A stretch of DNA of 64,000 nucleotides, from contig NZ_JAHXRI010000010.1 in assembly GCF_019923725.1 (NCBI RefSeq), positions 210,636 to 274,635 of the forward strand, given 5' to 3'. Below, piece by piece: positions 15,573 through 24,524 of the stretch. The stretch comes from Zwartia hollandica (lineage in GTDB: Bacteria; Pseudomonadota; Gammaproteobacteria; Burkholderiales; Burkholderiaceae_B). The notes beneath the pieces were generated by a model. That model was not told the origin of the DNA and ran no database searches. It saw only the letters and a list, made by a program, of their open reading frames with translations. A program made the position numbers and the translations under genes. Within the stretch, counting starts at the first letter, position 1. The number at the start of each line of letters is the position of its first letter.

Positions 15573-17203
15573 CCACGCATCGCTTTAAGCTGCTCTGGAT
15601 AGCCAGATGGATCAATCGACACATCAATTAAGGACGGGCCGTTTGTTTTCAGGGCTGTTGCCATTGCAGTGACGAACTCCTGCTCTGTCGTCACGCTTGC
15701 ACCGAAGCCACCCAACGCTCGCATGGTGCCCGCAAAATCATGATGCTGCCACCGCACGCCGTTAGATTCGAGCGCCCTGCTCTGCTGCTTGATATCGATA
15801 AGGGACAAGGCACTATCGTTAAACACAATGACGATGACCTGAGCCTGTTGCTCTACCGCTGTGCATAGCTCACCCAAACACATCATCAGTCCGCCGTCTC
15901 CGGTGAAGCAAAGCACTGGAGCGCTTGGATCTTGGACCGCGGCAGAAATTGCCGCTGGCAATGCAAAGGCCATTGTTGCCAGTCCGTTTGAGATCAACAC
16001 ATCACCAGCACGGGCAGCAGGAAAAAATGCCGCAACTGAAAACATGTGGGCGCCCGCATCAATCGAGAACATTGGCTTGATGCCCGCCTCTTTACAAGAC
16101 GTTGCGGCTAGCTGGGCAACACGATCAGGAGCAACAGCATTTTTTACTGGAGCATAAGCAAGTTGAGTCTGTGCGTGTCTGCGGATATGTTCAAGTTCTG
16201 TGGAGCTCCAACCTGTTTGCGCATAGCTCCCTGACGCGACGAGTCGCGTCAGCGTTTCTGTGATTGAGCCCACCACCTGCACCGAGGGCTCGATGTAGTG
16301 CACCGGATGCCTAACTGCTGCAATATCTACGACAGGTGTGGTGTATCGCCAGGGCTGTAAGATCAGTTCCACGGGATCCATGCCAATCAACACGATCAGG
16401 TCAGCCGCTGCGATCGCTTCCTGCTCAAGAGAACCGCCTGTAAAAATTCCTAAAACCTGAGCGTTATCATCCGGGATCACGCCCTTTGCTTTGTATGTAC
16501 TGAGTACAGCACAACCAAGTGAATCAACGAAGCTGCGCACGGCGTCGGTGTGCTCACGTGCCTCCAACCCAATCACCGCGATCGGTTTGCGAGCATTTTG
16601 TATGGCCGTGCGTAGCTCTTCAAAGCATTCGACATCAATAGCGCCCGAACGCGCAACCTGCTCTGACCGAGCGCTCACTGATTGAGTGAAATCCACAGTA
16701 CGACGCGCAGTTTCTGAGGTGAGCTCAATATGAACCGGGCCAAGCGGATACGTCATCGCAACCTTAAGCAGATGATCAATTTCTGACGCAGGATCAGCCG
16801 ACTCAAGGCGGCCTACCGCCTTAACAAGGGGATTGAGCACTGCTTGTTGATCAAAGACTTGATGCGTAATGTAGGTAAGCTGCTTGGGTGTAAAGCCATC
16901 CGTCAACACAATGACGGGTGCGCGATCCAGGCTCGCATAGGCCACTCCATTCGCGGCGTTGGTGAGTCCGGGGCCTTTGGTCATTAGCGCCACGCCGGGA
17001 ACCCCAGAAGTTTCTGCCAAGGCGCCCGCCATCATGACCGCAGCATTCTCAGTCTTGGTGAGTACAAATTGGATGTTTTCCGCGGCTGCGGCCGCAATGA
17101 TATCGAGCGAAGATCCACCACCTGGGAGTCCAAATATCTTTTTAACACCCGCTTGCGAAAGTTTGCGCACCAAGAGTTGAGCGACGGTGATTGTTTGAGT
17201 CAT
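15569..17203 (-). CDS. Thiamine-diphosphate-dependent enzyme (acetolactate-synthase-like)
   Basis: 544 residues with the three-domain ThDP fold. The N-terminal PYR domain has the catalytic glutamate E52 (LTKTENAAVMMAGALAE). The central domain is of the transhydrogenase type (VIVLIGMDPVELIL). The C-terminal PP domain carries the ThDP motif GDGGLMMCLGE with the Asn about 25 residues later (VIVIVFNDSALSLI). The FAD-binding sequences of true biosynthetic acetolactate synthase cannot be confirmed, and no ilvN follows, so a decarboxylase (benzoylformate, oxalyl or phosphonopyruvate type) is as likely. It is divergent from a Bug receptor gene 77 bases away, which could supply its substrate. Confidence 0.85.
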   Translation of the reverse strand: MTQTITVAQLLVRKLSQAGVKKIFGLPGGGSSLDIIAAAAAENIQFVLTKTENAAVMMAGALAETSGVPGVALMTKGPGLTNAANGVAYASLDRAPVIVLTDGFTPKQLTYITHQVFDQQAVLNPLVKAVGRLESADPASEIDHLLKVAMTYPLGPVHIELTSETARRTVDFTQSVSARSEQVARSGAIDVECFEELRTAIQNARKPIAVIGLEAREHTDAVRSFVDSLGCAVLSTYKAKGVIPDDNAQVLGIFTGGSLEQEAIAAADLIVLIGMDPVELILQPWRYTTPVVDIAAVRHPVHYIEPSVQVVGSITETLTRLVASGSYAQTGWSSTELEHIRRHAQTQLAYAPVKNAVAPDRVAQLAATSCKEAGIKPMFSIDAGAHMFSVAAFFPAARAGDVLISNGLATMAFALPAAISAAVQDPSAPVLCFTGDGGLMMCLGELCTAVEQQAQVIVIVFNDSALSLIDIKQQSRALESNGVRWQHHDFAGTMRALGGFGASVTTEQEFVTAMATALKTNGPSLIDVSIDPSGYPEQLKAMRG

Positions 17204-17225
17204 TTTGTGTCAAACCCTTTTATTT

Positions 17226-17243
17226 TTAGCGAATGCTCGTTAA
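17226..17243. promoter_or_regulatory. Candidate TetR operator
   Basis: TTAGCGAATGCTCGTTAA has 7-base arms (TTAxCGA/TCGxTAA, one mismatch) around 4 bases, the layout common for TetR operators. It sits in the 77-base divergent gap between the ThDP enzyme and the Bug receptor genes. The nearest regulator is the TetR gene at 15000-15572. Confidence 0.4.
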
Positions 17244-17280
17244 GCTAAGCAGAATAACTTAAAACATATGGAGACCTACC

Positions 17281-18270
17281 ATGGGCACTGCTTCTGCCTG
17301 GCGTTTTGTCGGACGGCGAACGTTTTTAGTCTTGTGCGGCGCACTATTTGCTACACAAACAATGGGCCAGACCGCTTATCCCTCCCAGCCAATTCGTTTG
17401 ATTGTAAGTTTCGCGGCTGGCGGACCGACTGATATCTTTGCGCGTCTCGTCGCATCGAAACTAGAAAAGGAATTAGGCCAGCCCATCATCGTTGAGAACA
17501 AGCCCGGTGGCGGATCAAACATTGGCTCTGAATTTGTGGCTAAGGCAAAACCAGACGGCTATACCTTATTGGTTGGCACAGTTGCGAACGCGACAAATAT
17601 GGGGATTTACAAAAACTTAGGATACGACACAGCACGCGACTTCGCTCCGATCACACAGATCATGTCTTCACCAAGCGTTCTAGTCGTCAACAATAATTTA
17701 CCTGTGCGGTCATTAAGTGAGCTGATCGCCTACGCGAAGGCTCGCCCAGGCAAACTTAGCTATGCGTCGTCTGGTGCAGGTGGCATGCAGCATCATGCTG
17801 GCGAGTTACTAAAGCTTCGTACCGGTATCGATGTGATCCATATCCCCTACAAAGGTGCTGCGCCCGCATTAACCGATGTGATTGGAGGCACTGTCGATTT
17901 TGGCTTCAAGACGGCAAGTGGTGTCATGCCTGCGATCCTAAGCGGTAAAGTGAGACCACTTGCTGTCGCTGGCAGTGCCCGTCTCGCACAACTTCCAGAT
18001 GTACCCACGATGGCTGAAGCAGGTATGCCTGATCTAGAGGCGGACTCATGGAATGGCCTCTTCGCACCAGCCGGTACCCCGCCCGCAATTATCAAGCGCC
18101 TCGCTGACGCGACCATTGCAATTCTTAAAACACCCGAAATCAAGGAGAGGTTCGCAGCAATTTCGGCAACTCCTATCGGCAGCACTCCCGAGGAGTTTTC
18201 AAAATATGTGAAAGCCGAAATTACAAAGTGGGGAATGGTCGCGAAGCAGGCAAATGTTCAGGTGAATTAG
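17281..18270 (+). CDS. Bug/TctC-family periplasmic solute-binding protein
   Basis: 329 residues with an N-terminal signal peptide (LVLCGALFATQTMGQ) and the family signature YPSQPIRLIVSFAAGGPTD (about 37-55), followed by the ligand-loop VENKPGGGSNIGSEFVA (about 76-92) and HIPYKGAAPALTDVIGG (about 189-205). Bug proteins bind carboxylates or amides in the periplasm, and in tripartite tricarboxylate transport they feed TctAB; no tctAB is present here. Its divergent neighbour is the ThDP enzyme, with a palindrome in the shared promoter region, so it may recognise that enzyme's substrate. It converges with a second Bug gene after 17 bases. Confidence 0.93.
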   Translation: MGTASAWRFVGRRTFLVLCGALFATQTMGQTAYPSQPIRLIVSFAAGGPTDIFARLVASKLEKELGQPIIVENKPGGGSNIGSEFVAKAKPDGYTLLVGTVANATNMGIYKNLGYDTARDFAPITQIMSSPSVLVVNNNLPVRSLSELIAYAKARPGKLSYASSGAGGMQHHAGELLKLRTGIDVIHIPYKGAAPALTDVIGGTVDFGFKTASGVMPAILSGKVRPLAVAGSARLAQLPDVPTMAEAGMPDLEADSWNGLFAPAGTPPAIIKRLADATIAILKTPEIKERFAAISATPIGSTPEEFSKYVKAEITKWGMVAKQANVQVN

Positions 18271-18287
18271 GTATATCAGCCTAACTC

Positions 18288-19262
18288 TCAGTTCTTCACA
18301 GCAAACTTTCCTTGAGCAGCGAGCTTCTCCCAGCGCTCAACTTGTTTTGCTAAATAGGCACGGTAAGCCTCGGGGCTCCAGTCCCCAGGCTCTGCGCCGA
18401 TTTGATTGATACGCGCGCGCATCTCAGGTGTCCGAAGGCCCTCTAGTAACGCACCCGATAGCTTATCGACTATCGCCTTCGGCGTACCTGCAGGCGCAAG
18501 CAATCCAAACACGGCCATCATATCTGTTTCGGGCAAACCACTCTCTTCCAGTGTCGGCAAATCCGGGGCCATTGGCCACCGTTTTGGCGATGTCACCGCA
18601 AGTGCTTTTACTTTTCCGGACTTGGCGTTGACGAGCCCACTACTTAAGCTATCAAACATAATCTGCACACGACCTGCGAGTAAGTCAACTTGCGCAGCTG
18701 CAGTCCCTTTGTAAGGGACATGAATCAACGAAGCACCCGATGCGCTTGTGAACAAGACGCCAGACAGATGGCTAACTGTACCCAGACCTGCCGAGGCGTA
18801 ACTCAGGGAATTATCCGCCTTCTGACTGCGCATGAATTCGACCAGCTCTTTTGCTGTGTTTACGGGAAGACTAGGATGCACGACCAGCACGTTGGGCGCA
18901 GTTGCAATTAAAGCGACGGGAGCAAACCGAGTAGTAATAAAGTTTTTTGGATCGCGATTGATAACGGGATTCACGATGTCGGCCGTTACATTCACCAGCA
19001 AAGTATTACCGTCTGGCTTTGCGTTAGCGACAGCATCGGCTGCGATTGCACCACTTGCTCCAGCCTTATTCTCAACAACGACCGATACACCTAGCTTTGC
19101 ACTCAAAATCTCGGCAGCGATACGACCGGCGATATCGGATGGACCTCCCGGTGCAAAGCCGACGATCAGACGAACCGGCTCTTTCGTGACGGCTTGCGCA
19201 GCTGCATGCGTGCCGCAGAACGCGAGTATAAGTGCAAGTGCTGACTTGACTAGCATGGACAT
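18288..19262 (-). CDS. Bug/TctC-family periplasmic solute-binding protein
   Basis: 324 residues: signal peptide LVKSALALILAFCGTHAAAQ, then EPVRLIVGFAPGGPSDIAGR (about 28-47), VVENKAGASGAIAADAVA (about 62-79) and HVPYKGTAAAQVDLLAG (about 181-197). It is a distinct subtype from the convergent 17281-18270 protein, so this is not a recent duplication. The start ATG has AAGGAAG upstream. Ligand unknown; no transport partner genes nearby. Confidence 0.92.
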   Translation of the reverse strand: MSMLVKSALALILAFCGTHAAAQAVTKEPVRLIVGFAPGGPSDIAGRIAAEILSAKLGVSVVVENKAGASGAIAADAVANAKPDGNTLLVNVTADIVNPVINRDPKNFITTRFAPVALIATAPNVLVVHPSLPVNTAKELVEFMRSQKADNSLSYASAGLGTVSHLSGVLFTSASGASLIHVPYKGTAAAQVDLLAGRVQIMFDSLSSGLVNAKSGKVKALAVTSPKRWPMAPDLPTLEESGLPETDMMAVFGLLAPAGTPKAIVDKLSGALLEGLRTPEMRARINQIGAEPGDWSPEAYRAYLAKQVERWEKLAAQGKFAVKN

Positions 19263-19405
19263 GAAACTTCCTTTTTTTTAAACGCAACCTACAAAGTAGC
19301 GCAAATTCCCTTCGCTCATGCAATCCTAAATAAAACTTTTAATTCATCATCATTGTCATCATTTCCTGCTATCGTGGCGCATCAAAATTTCGCGTAAGTC
19401 TGTTT

Positions 19406-20389
19406 ATGAGATGCAGAAGGACCCTACTTAAAGCGTCCGCGCTTGCTCTACTCTCAATGTCAGCTACTCAAACGACAGGCGTAGCGCTGGCAAGCCCTCA
19501 AACTGCGTCCCAAAACCGCCTGCGAGGTGCCGGAGCTTCGATGCCGTCCGTGCTCTATCGCGTGTGGGCTGAGCATTTCAAAAACAAATTTCTCTTGGAG
19601 TACTTCCCCATTGGCTCCGGTGGTGCGCTCCAAGCCATTGCTCAAGGGTCAGCAGACTTTGGATCAACCGAGATCCTATTGTCTCGCGAAAATCTAACGA
19701 AGCATGGATTGATACAGTTCCCAGTGGCCTCAGGTTTGGTCGTTGCTGCAGCAAATCTGCCTGGTATCAGGCAAGGTGCTGTGCGTTTAAGCCCGGAGAT
19801 ACTCGCAGAGATTTATCTCGGTAAGGTTCGCTGGTGGCGGGATCCGACTATCCAAGCCTTAAACCCAGAAACAGAAATGCCCGCTTTATCAATCACACCG
19901 TTTTCACGAGGAGGAAGCTCTGGCACATCTCTAGCGTGGAGCCGCTACCTCAATAACCATAGCGCTAACTGGCAACAATATATTGGGGAAACAGACAGAC
20001 CGTCTTGGGAATACGGGCTTTATGCAGGAGACAACCATCGAATAGCCGCCGGCGTACAACAGACACCAGGGGCCATTGGCTATATGCAAGCTAGCTATGC
20101 ATCACAGTTTGCGTTAACGACGGTGCAGCTTCCAAACTCGAGCAATACATATATCTCATTGAACAACATCGCCAATGCGCACGAAGAGTGGCCACTGCGC
20201 ATTGGTGTTCATGCCCTGCTCTCTTCGCAACCCGCACAGCTCGAGCGATCCCGTATCGTCACGGCGTTCTTTCGAGAAGCATTCGTGCGCGGCGACGTTG
20301 TCACCAGACGCGAAAGTTTTCTTCCCCTCACATCAGCGCAAGTTGTTTCGGTGTATCAACTTTGGAAGGATCATAATCTTGAACCTTGA
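19406..20389 (+). CDS. PstS-like phosphate/oxyanion-binding protein
   Basis: 327 residues. A twin-charge N-terminus MRCRRTLLKASALALLS leads to a signal peptide. The mature protein has the PstS fold landmarks: LRGAGASMPSVLYRVWAEHF (about 38-57), IGSGGALQAIAQGSADFGSTE (about 72-92), LAEIYLGKVRWWRDP and the FSRGGSSGTSLAWSRYL phosphate-loop-like segment (about 171-187). In PstS the SGT residues hold phosphate. No pstCAB or phoU is near. It is the first of three tightly packed genes encoding three different kinds of solute-binding protein, so it may act as a receptor rather than as part of an ABC importer. Confidence 0.82.
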   Translation: MRCRRTLLKASALALLSMSATQTTGVALASPQTASQNRLRGAGASMPSVLYRVWAEHFKNKFLLEYFPIGSGGALQAIAQGSADFGSTEILLSRENLTKHGLIQFPVASGLVVAAANLPGIRQGAVRLSPEILAEIYLGKVRWWRDPTIQALNPETEMPALSITPFSRGGSSGTSLAWSRYLNNHSANWQQYIGETDRPSWEYGLYAGDNHRIAAGVQQTPGAIGYMQASYASQFALTTVQLPNSSNTYISLNNIANAHEEWPLRIGVHALLSSQPAQLERSRIVTAFFREAFVRGDVVTRRESFLPLTSAQVVSVYQLWKDHNLEP

Positions 20390-20404
20390 TAAAAATCAGT
20401 TCAT

Positions 20405-21646
20405 ATGAAAACCGCGTATCTACGGATCGTTTTTACATCGCTTGCTATCCTGGCCATTACCTTCTTGGCCAACGATATCTACCAATCGCTGCCCTCGGAT
20501 AAAGTCAAAATCTTGACCGGACCCGAGGGTGGTAGTTTTTATAAGACAGCACTCGACTATAAAAAGATGCTTGAACAACGCGGATTTAAGGTCGAGCTCG
20601 AACCGGTTGCAAACACAGCCGAACTAGCTCAACAGGTGAATTCGACAAGAACACGCAACACCATCAGCTTTATGATCGGCTCTATTGATCATTCCCAGTT
20701 TAGTCACGTGCGTACGCTTAGCGTGATCGGGATGCAACCACTCTTTCTCTTTTACCAAAATAGCTTAGGTAAATTGGTCAGTCTCTCATCCCTGAAGGGA
20801 AGCAAAATTGTATTGCCACCAAAGACCAGTCTAAGTGCACACTATGCGCTTGCTGTTCTTGATCTTTATGGAATCAATCCAGAGAATACTCCGATCGACT
20901 TCGTACCTTTTTCAGACATGGTGCAAAAGCTCAAACAAGGCGAATACTTCGCTGGCTTTGTCATGTTGGCAGCCGACAGTGCCGCCGTAGAGGACTTAGC
21001 ACGCGACGACAAGCTCAGCCTATATTCCTATCACCACATACGCGGACTCCTCGCAAAACTTAAAGACCTCGACTCCGTTGTACTGCCCCTAGGTGGTTTT
21101 GATGTCTTACAAAACATTCCCCATCAACCCACTGACTTATTGGCCGGCAGAGTCGAAGTCATCGCGAATAAATCTATCGACAAGTCGCTTCTATTCTCTT
21201 TATTGGAAAGCTTTGAAAATCTGCACTACGGACAGACTCTTGTAAGCAAATCTGGAGAGTTTCCAATCTTTGCAGGTGCTAATGGTGTGATGCACGAAAG
21301 CGTCCAAAATTTTCAAAAATCAGGAACACCATGGCTTTATAGAAACTTTCCTTCAACTCTCGCTGTGTTGATCGACAAATATCTTTTTATTGGACTTGCT
21401 ATATTTCTGTTGGCCGAAATTTACAGAAATCTAAGATATCTGTATGAGCTGATGGCACTGAGTGCAGAGACATTCGCACTTAGAACTATCGCTCGTACAA
21501 ATTTTAGAATACAGTCCGGAAAATCCTTGGGATTTTTATCTCAGCTCGTGAGGCGTTGGGCTATCGCGATAATAGAGCGAAGAACCATTCGACAAAAAGC
21601 TGCTGCGTTAATTTCAACAACGGGTAAATCAAATGAGACCTTATAA
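20405..21646 (+). CDS. Membrane-tethered TAXI/NMT1-type binding protein
   Basis: 413 residues. It has an N-terminal transmembrane helix (about 7-24) without a cleavage site, then the TAXI core beginning VKILTGPEGGSFYKTALDYK (about 34-53), with GPEGGSFY as the TAXI signature and VANTAELAQQVNSTR (about 69-83). A second membrane helix near residues 318-337 (YLFIGLAIFLLAEIY) leads to a basic cytoplasmic tail of about 70 residues. TAXI proteins normally are free periplasmic receptors of TRAP transporters; here the domain is held at the membrane at both ends. It overlaps the following Bug gene by 14 bases. A paralog with the same design lies at 53807-55186. Confidence 0.8.
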   Translation: MKTAYLRIVFTSLAILAITFLANDIYQSLPSDKVKILTGPEGGSFYKTALDYKKMLEQRGFKVELEPVANTAELAQQVNSTRTRNTISFMIGSIDHSQFSHVRTLSVIGMQPLFLFYQNSLGKLVSLSSLKGSKIVLPPKTSLSAHYALAVLDLYGINPENTPIDFVPFSDMVQKLKQGEYFAGFVMLAADSAAVEDLARDDKLSLYSYHHIRGLLAKLKDLDSVVLPLGGFDVLQNIPHQPTDLLAGRVEVIANKSIDKSLLFSLLESFENLHYGQTLVSKSGEFPIFAGANGVMHESVQNFQKSGTPWLYRNFPSTLAVLIDKYLFIGLAIFLLAEIYRNLRYLYELMALSAETFALRTIARTNFRIQSGKSLGFLSQLVRRWAIAIIERRTIRQKAAALISTTGKSNETL

Positions 21647-22613
21647 AATTTTTTCAATCTTGGCGATATTACTTGCAGGCTTATCTATTTCAAGTAAGTC
21701 GATTTCACAAACAAACGACTACCCAAACAAACCAATCAAGATCGTTGTAGGCTTTACGCCCGGCGGCTCGACTGACGCTATTGGAAGGCAAATAGCAAAC
21801 TCTTTTAGTAAGATCCTTGGGCAATCTGTCATAGTAGAAAACAAGCCAGGGGCCAACGGAAACTTGGCGACAGACTTTGTGCGCCGTGCTCCGCCAGATG
21901 GTTACACCCTCTTTTACACATCCATCGGGCACGTCACCAACCCACTGATCTACAAGGATGCCAAATACGATCCCGTCAAAGACTTCACACCGATCGGTCA
22001 GGTCTTAGCCGGACCAAATCTACTCGTGGTGCCTCCAAACTCAAGATTCAAGAGTGTCAAAGAGCTGATTGACTACGGCCGTGCCAATCCAGGAAAAATC
22101 AACTTTGCCTCCTCGGGCATTGGCTCATCTCTACACTTGTCGGGGGAGTTATTTAAACAGCTGTCTGGTGTGGACATGGTCCATATCCCGTACAAAGGAG
22201 CCGGCAGTCTCATGCCGCACCTCATGTCCGGGCAGGTAGACCTCGCGTTCCCGAATCTGCCCACGGGCATCACGTTAGTGGAGCAGGGTCAGTTAAGAGC
22301 GCTCGGCGTTACGACTAGCACTCGATCAGCTATTGCACCAAATGTTCCAACAATTGCCGAAGCGGGTGTACCAAACTACGACATGTCGACCTGGTACGGC
22401 TTGGTAGGACCTGCAGACTTACCTGCACCAGTACTTAAGAAACTGACTGATGCTTTAGCTCAAACAGTGAATGACCCAGAATTTAAAGGTCGTCTTGTGG
22501 CCCAAGGTATGGACCCGAGGCTGTCATCACCGCAAGACTTTGCTAAGTTCATACAGAGTGAATCGACGCGCTGGACCGCAATAATGAAAGAAATGAATGT
22601 CACCGCGAACTAA
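21633..22613 (+). CDS. Bug/TctC-family periplasmic solute-binding protein
   Basis: 326 residues: signal peptide FSILAILLAGLSISSKSISQ, YPNKPIKIVVGFTPGGSTDA (about 30-49), VENKPGANGNLATDFVRR (about 69-86) and HIPYKGAGSLMPHLMSG (about 188-204). Its start lies inside the end of the TAXI gene, so the two are translationally linked. Third member of the PstS-TAXI-Bug operon. Ligand unknown. Confidence 0.93.
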   Translation: MRPYKIFSILAILLAGLSISSKSISQTNDYPNKPIKIVVGFTPGGSTDAIGRQIANSFSKILGQSVIVENKPGANGNLATDFVRRAPPDGYTLFYTSIGHVTNPLIYKDAKYDPVKDFTPIGQVLAGPNLLVVPPNSRFKSVKELIDYGRANPGKINFASSGIGSSLHLSGELFKQLSGVDMVHIPYKGAGSLMPHLMSGQVDLAFPNLPTGITLVEQGQLRALGVTTSTRSAIAPNVPTIAEAGVPNYDMSTWYGLVGPADLPAPVLKKLTDALAQTVNDPEFKGRLVAQGMDPRLSSPQDFAKFIQSESTRWTAIMKEMNVTAN

Positions 22614-22619
22614 AGGGTC

Positions 22620-22646
22620 GCCGCTTAGCAACACAAACTAAGCGGC
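22620..22646. terminator. Hairpin between convergent genes
   Basis: Perfect 9-base arms GCCGCTTAG/CTAAGCGGC with a 9-base loop, between the Bug gene and the convergent TRAP large subunit. There is no U-run on either side, so termination, if any, is weak or bidirectional. Confidence 0.45.
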
Positions 22647-22679
22647 ATACCTTACGAATAAGTCAGTGCGCTAGAGGGG

Positions 22680-23954
22680 CTACCGATAGACCAAGTCCCT
22701 AAGTGTGAGGGAGAGCGCTGGCACGTACGTGATAACCATCAAGCAGCACAGAATCACCGCGACGAAAGGCCATAGACGACCTATCACCTGATCAAGTGAT
22801 AGGCGTGCAACCGTGCAAGCCGCAAACAAATTCACGCCAAAAGGTGGTGTGATCATACCTAGGGCCAAATTGACCACCATCACCATACCGAAATGGACCG
22901 GATCAATGCCAAAGTACATCCCGACAGGTGCCAGGATCGGAGCGAGAACAATAATCGCTGCACCGGTTTCAATGAACATCCCGATAATAAACAATGCGAT
23001 ATTGACGCCCAACAGAAACATAGCAGGTGACTCCAGGACAGCCTCAAGCCAACGACCAATCGCATCTGGCACACCTGCACGTGTCAATAGAAATGCAAAC
23101 AAACCAGCGTTTGCGATAATGAACATTATCACTGCACTTGATACTACCGACTTCTTTAATATGGGAAAAATATCGCGTGGCTTGATCTCACGATACATCA
23201 CGATACCAATGAATAGTGCGTAGAAAACAGCAACGGCAGAAGCTTCGGTCGGTGTAAATACCCCACCATAAATGCCCCCCAGAATAATGATTGGCATCAG
23301 CAACGCCCATCCCGCCTGTATCGTCGCCTTGCCAAAAGCGAGTCGTCCGTCGCCATCATTCTTGCCCCAACCCTTGAAGCGGCAGTAGATATGAACGAAA
23401 GCCATGAGGCTTACACCAATAAATATCCCTGGCCCAAAACCGGCAATAAATAGCTCCCCAATTGAAACTTCAGCTGCCACCCCATATAAAATCATCGGTA
23501 TTGAAGGTGGGATCACGACCCCTAGCTCTGCACTCGTTGCCTGTAACGCGGCAGCATAATTAGACGGGTATCCGTGTTTAACCAGCGCGGGAATCAAAAT
23601 AGCACCGATCGCAAAGGTCGTTGCGACGCTTGAGCCAGAGACCGCAGCAAAAATCATACAGGTGAGCACGCAAGTCATAGGCAGACCGCCTTGCACGCCT
23701 CCCACAATACTTTTTGCGAACTCCACCAGACGGCGTGAAATGCCACCTGTCTCCATCAAATTACCAGCCAAGATAAAGAACGGGATCGCCGCTAAAGGAA
23801 ATTTGTTCAAGGAGTTAAACATTTCCTTGACCGCAACAAGCATGTTTACGTTACCGAGCTGTATCCCCAAGATTGCAGCTAGGCCGATTGAAACAGCCAC
23901 GGAAACTGTTAACGCAAAACACAACAACATCGTAATCAACATAGCGATGCTCAT
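22680..23954 (-). CDS. TRAP transporter large permease (DctM family)
   Basis: 424 residues, almost entirely hydrophobic, with about 12-13 predicted membrane helices. Family landmarks: FPLAAIPFFILAGNLMETGG (about 52-71), AAVSGSSVATTFAIGAILIPAL (about 103-124) and IPPSIPMILYGV. DctM carries the sodium-driven transport channel. Its ATG overlaps the DctQ stop by ATGA, as is standard. Together with DctQ and DctP it forms a complete sodium-dependent importer for a carboxylate or related acid. Confidence 0.95.
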   Translation of the reverse strand: MSIAMLITMLLCFALTVSVAVSIGLAAILGIQLGNVNMLVAVKEMFNSLNKFPLAAIPFFILAGNLMETGGISRRLVEFAKSIVGGVQGGLPMTCVLTCMIFAAVSGSSVATTFAIGAILIPALVKHGYPSNYAAALQATSAELGVVIPPSIPMILYGVAAEVSIGELFIAGFGPGIFIGVSLMAFVHIYCRFKGWGKNDGDGRLAFGKATIQAGWALLMPIIILGGIYGGVFTPTEASAVAVFYALFIGIVMYREIKPRDIFPILKKSVVSSAVIMFIIANAGLFAFLLTRAGVPDAIGRWLEAVLESPAMFLLGVNIALFIIGMFIETGAAIIVLAPILAPVGMYFGIDPVHFGMVMVVNLALGMITPPFGVNLFAACTVARLSLDQVIGRLWPFVAVILCCLMVITYVPALSLTLRDLVYR

Positions 23955-24445
23955 TGTGCATTCTCCAATTCGCTGCGCTGTGGGTTAAAAAACTGCGCAA
24001 GGATTGCCGGGATACAAAAGAGTCCACCAACTGGCAATGCCAAATAAGCCCAAAACATTGAGACGTTCTCTAACCCAATCACCGTTTGCATCTTCCCACG
24101 ATTTGCGTAGTCCCAACCCCACCAAATGATGACGGCAACCAGAGTCAGCGACGCCAAAGCCGTAACCACGTCAAAGAGTCGCTTTCCGCGGGGGCCAGCC
24201 CAACGATAAAGTACGTCGACACTCACCATCGCCCCGACCCTAAACGCGTATGGCACACCCATAAATACCATCCAGATCAAGCTAAAGCGAATCAGTACCT
24301 CGGTCCACTCCGCTGGGATTTCTAATACAAAGCGCATGATCACCTGAAAGAATCCCAAAAACGCAGCAATCGCCATCATCGCGCAGGCAATTATCAAGGA
24401 AATTTGGGTCGTAACTCTCTCGATCGCTTGCAGAGTGTTCTTCAT
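23951..24445 (-). CDS. TRAP transporter small permease (DctQ family)
   Basis: 164 residues with four predicted membrane helices. FQVIMRFVLEIPAEWTEVLI (about 38-57) and RFSLIWMVFMGVPYAFRVGA (about 58-77) are the DctQ family signature, with WTE as the most conserved part. It supports DctM and receives ligand from DctP. It is preceded by a strong hairpin with a U-run separating it from dctP. Confidence 0.93.
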   Translation of the reverse strand: MKNTLQAIERVTTQISLIIACAMMAIAAFLGFFQVIMRFVLEIPAEWTEVLIRFSLIWMVFMGVPYAFRVGAMVSVDVLYRWAGPRGKRLFDVVTALASLTLVAVIIWWGWDYANRGKMQTVIGLENVSMFWAYLALPVGGLFCIPAILAQFFNPQRSELENAQ

Positions 24446-24454
24446 ATCAACCTT

Positions 24455-24491
24455 TAAAAAAACAGGCGCGTCACCTGAGTGTCGCGCCTGT
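24455..24491 (-). terminator. Intrinsic terminator/attenuator between dctP and dctQM
   Basis: ACAGGCGCG and CGCGCCTGT arms with further inner pairing around a 4-base loop (one internal mismatch), followed on the minus strand by a run of seven T. It should stop most transcripts after dctP, giving the binding protein in excess over the membrane subunits. Confidence 0.8.
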
Positions 24492-24524
24492 ACCGTTCGC
24501 TCGGTGTGAACTAACGTTTACCGA

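Noticed and set aside
15569-17203. Biosynthetic acetolactate synthase (ilvB)
   Set aside because: No ilvN or ilvC neighbours and no clear FAD segment; kept as a generic ThDP enzyme.
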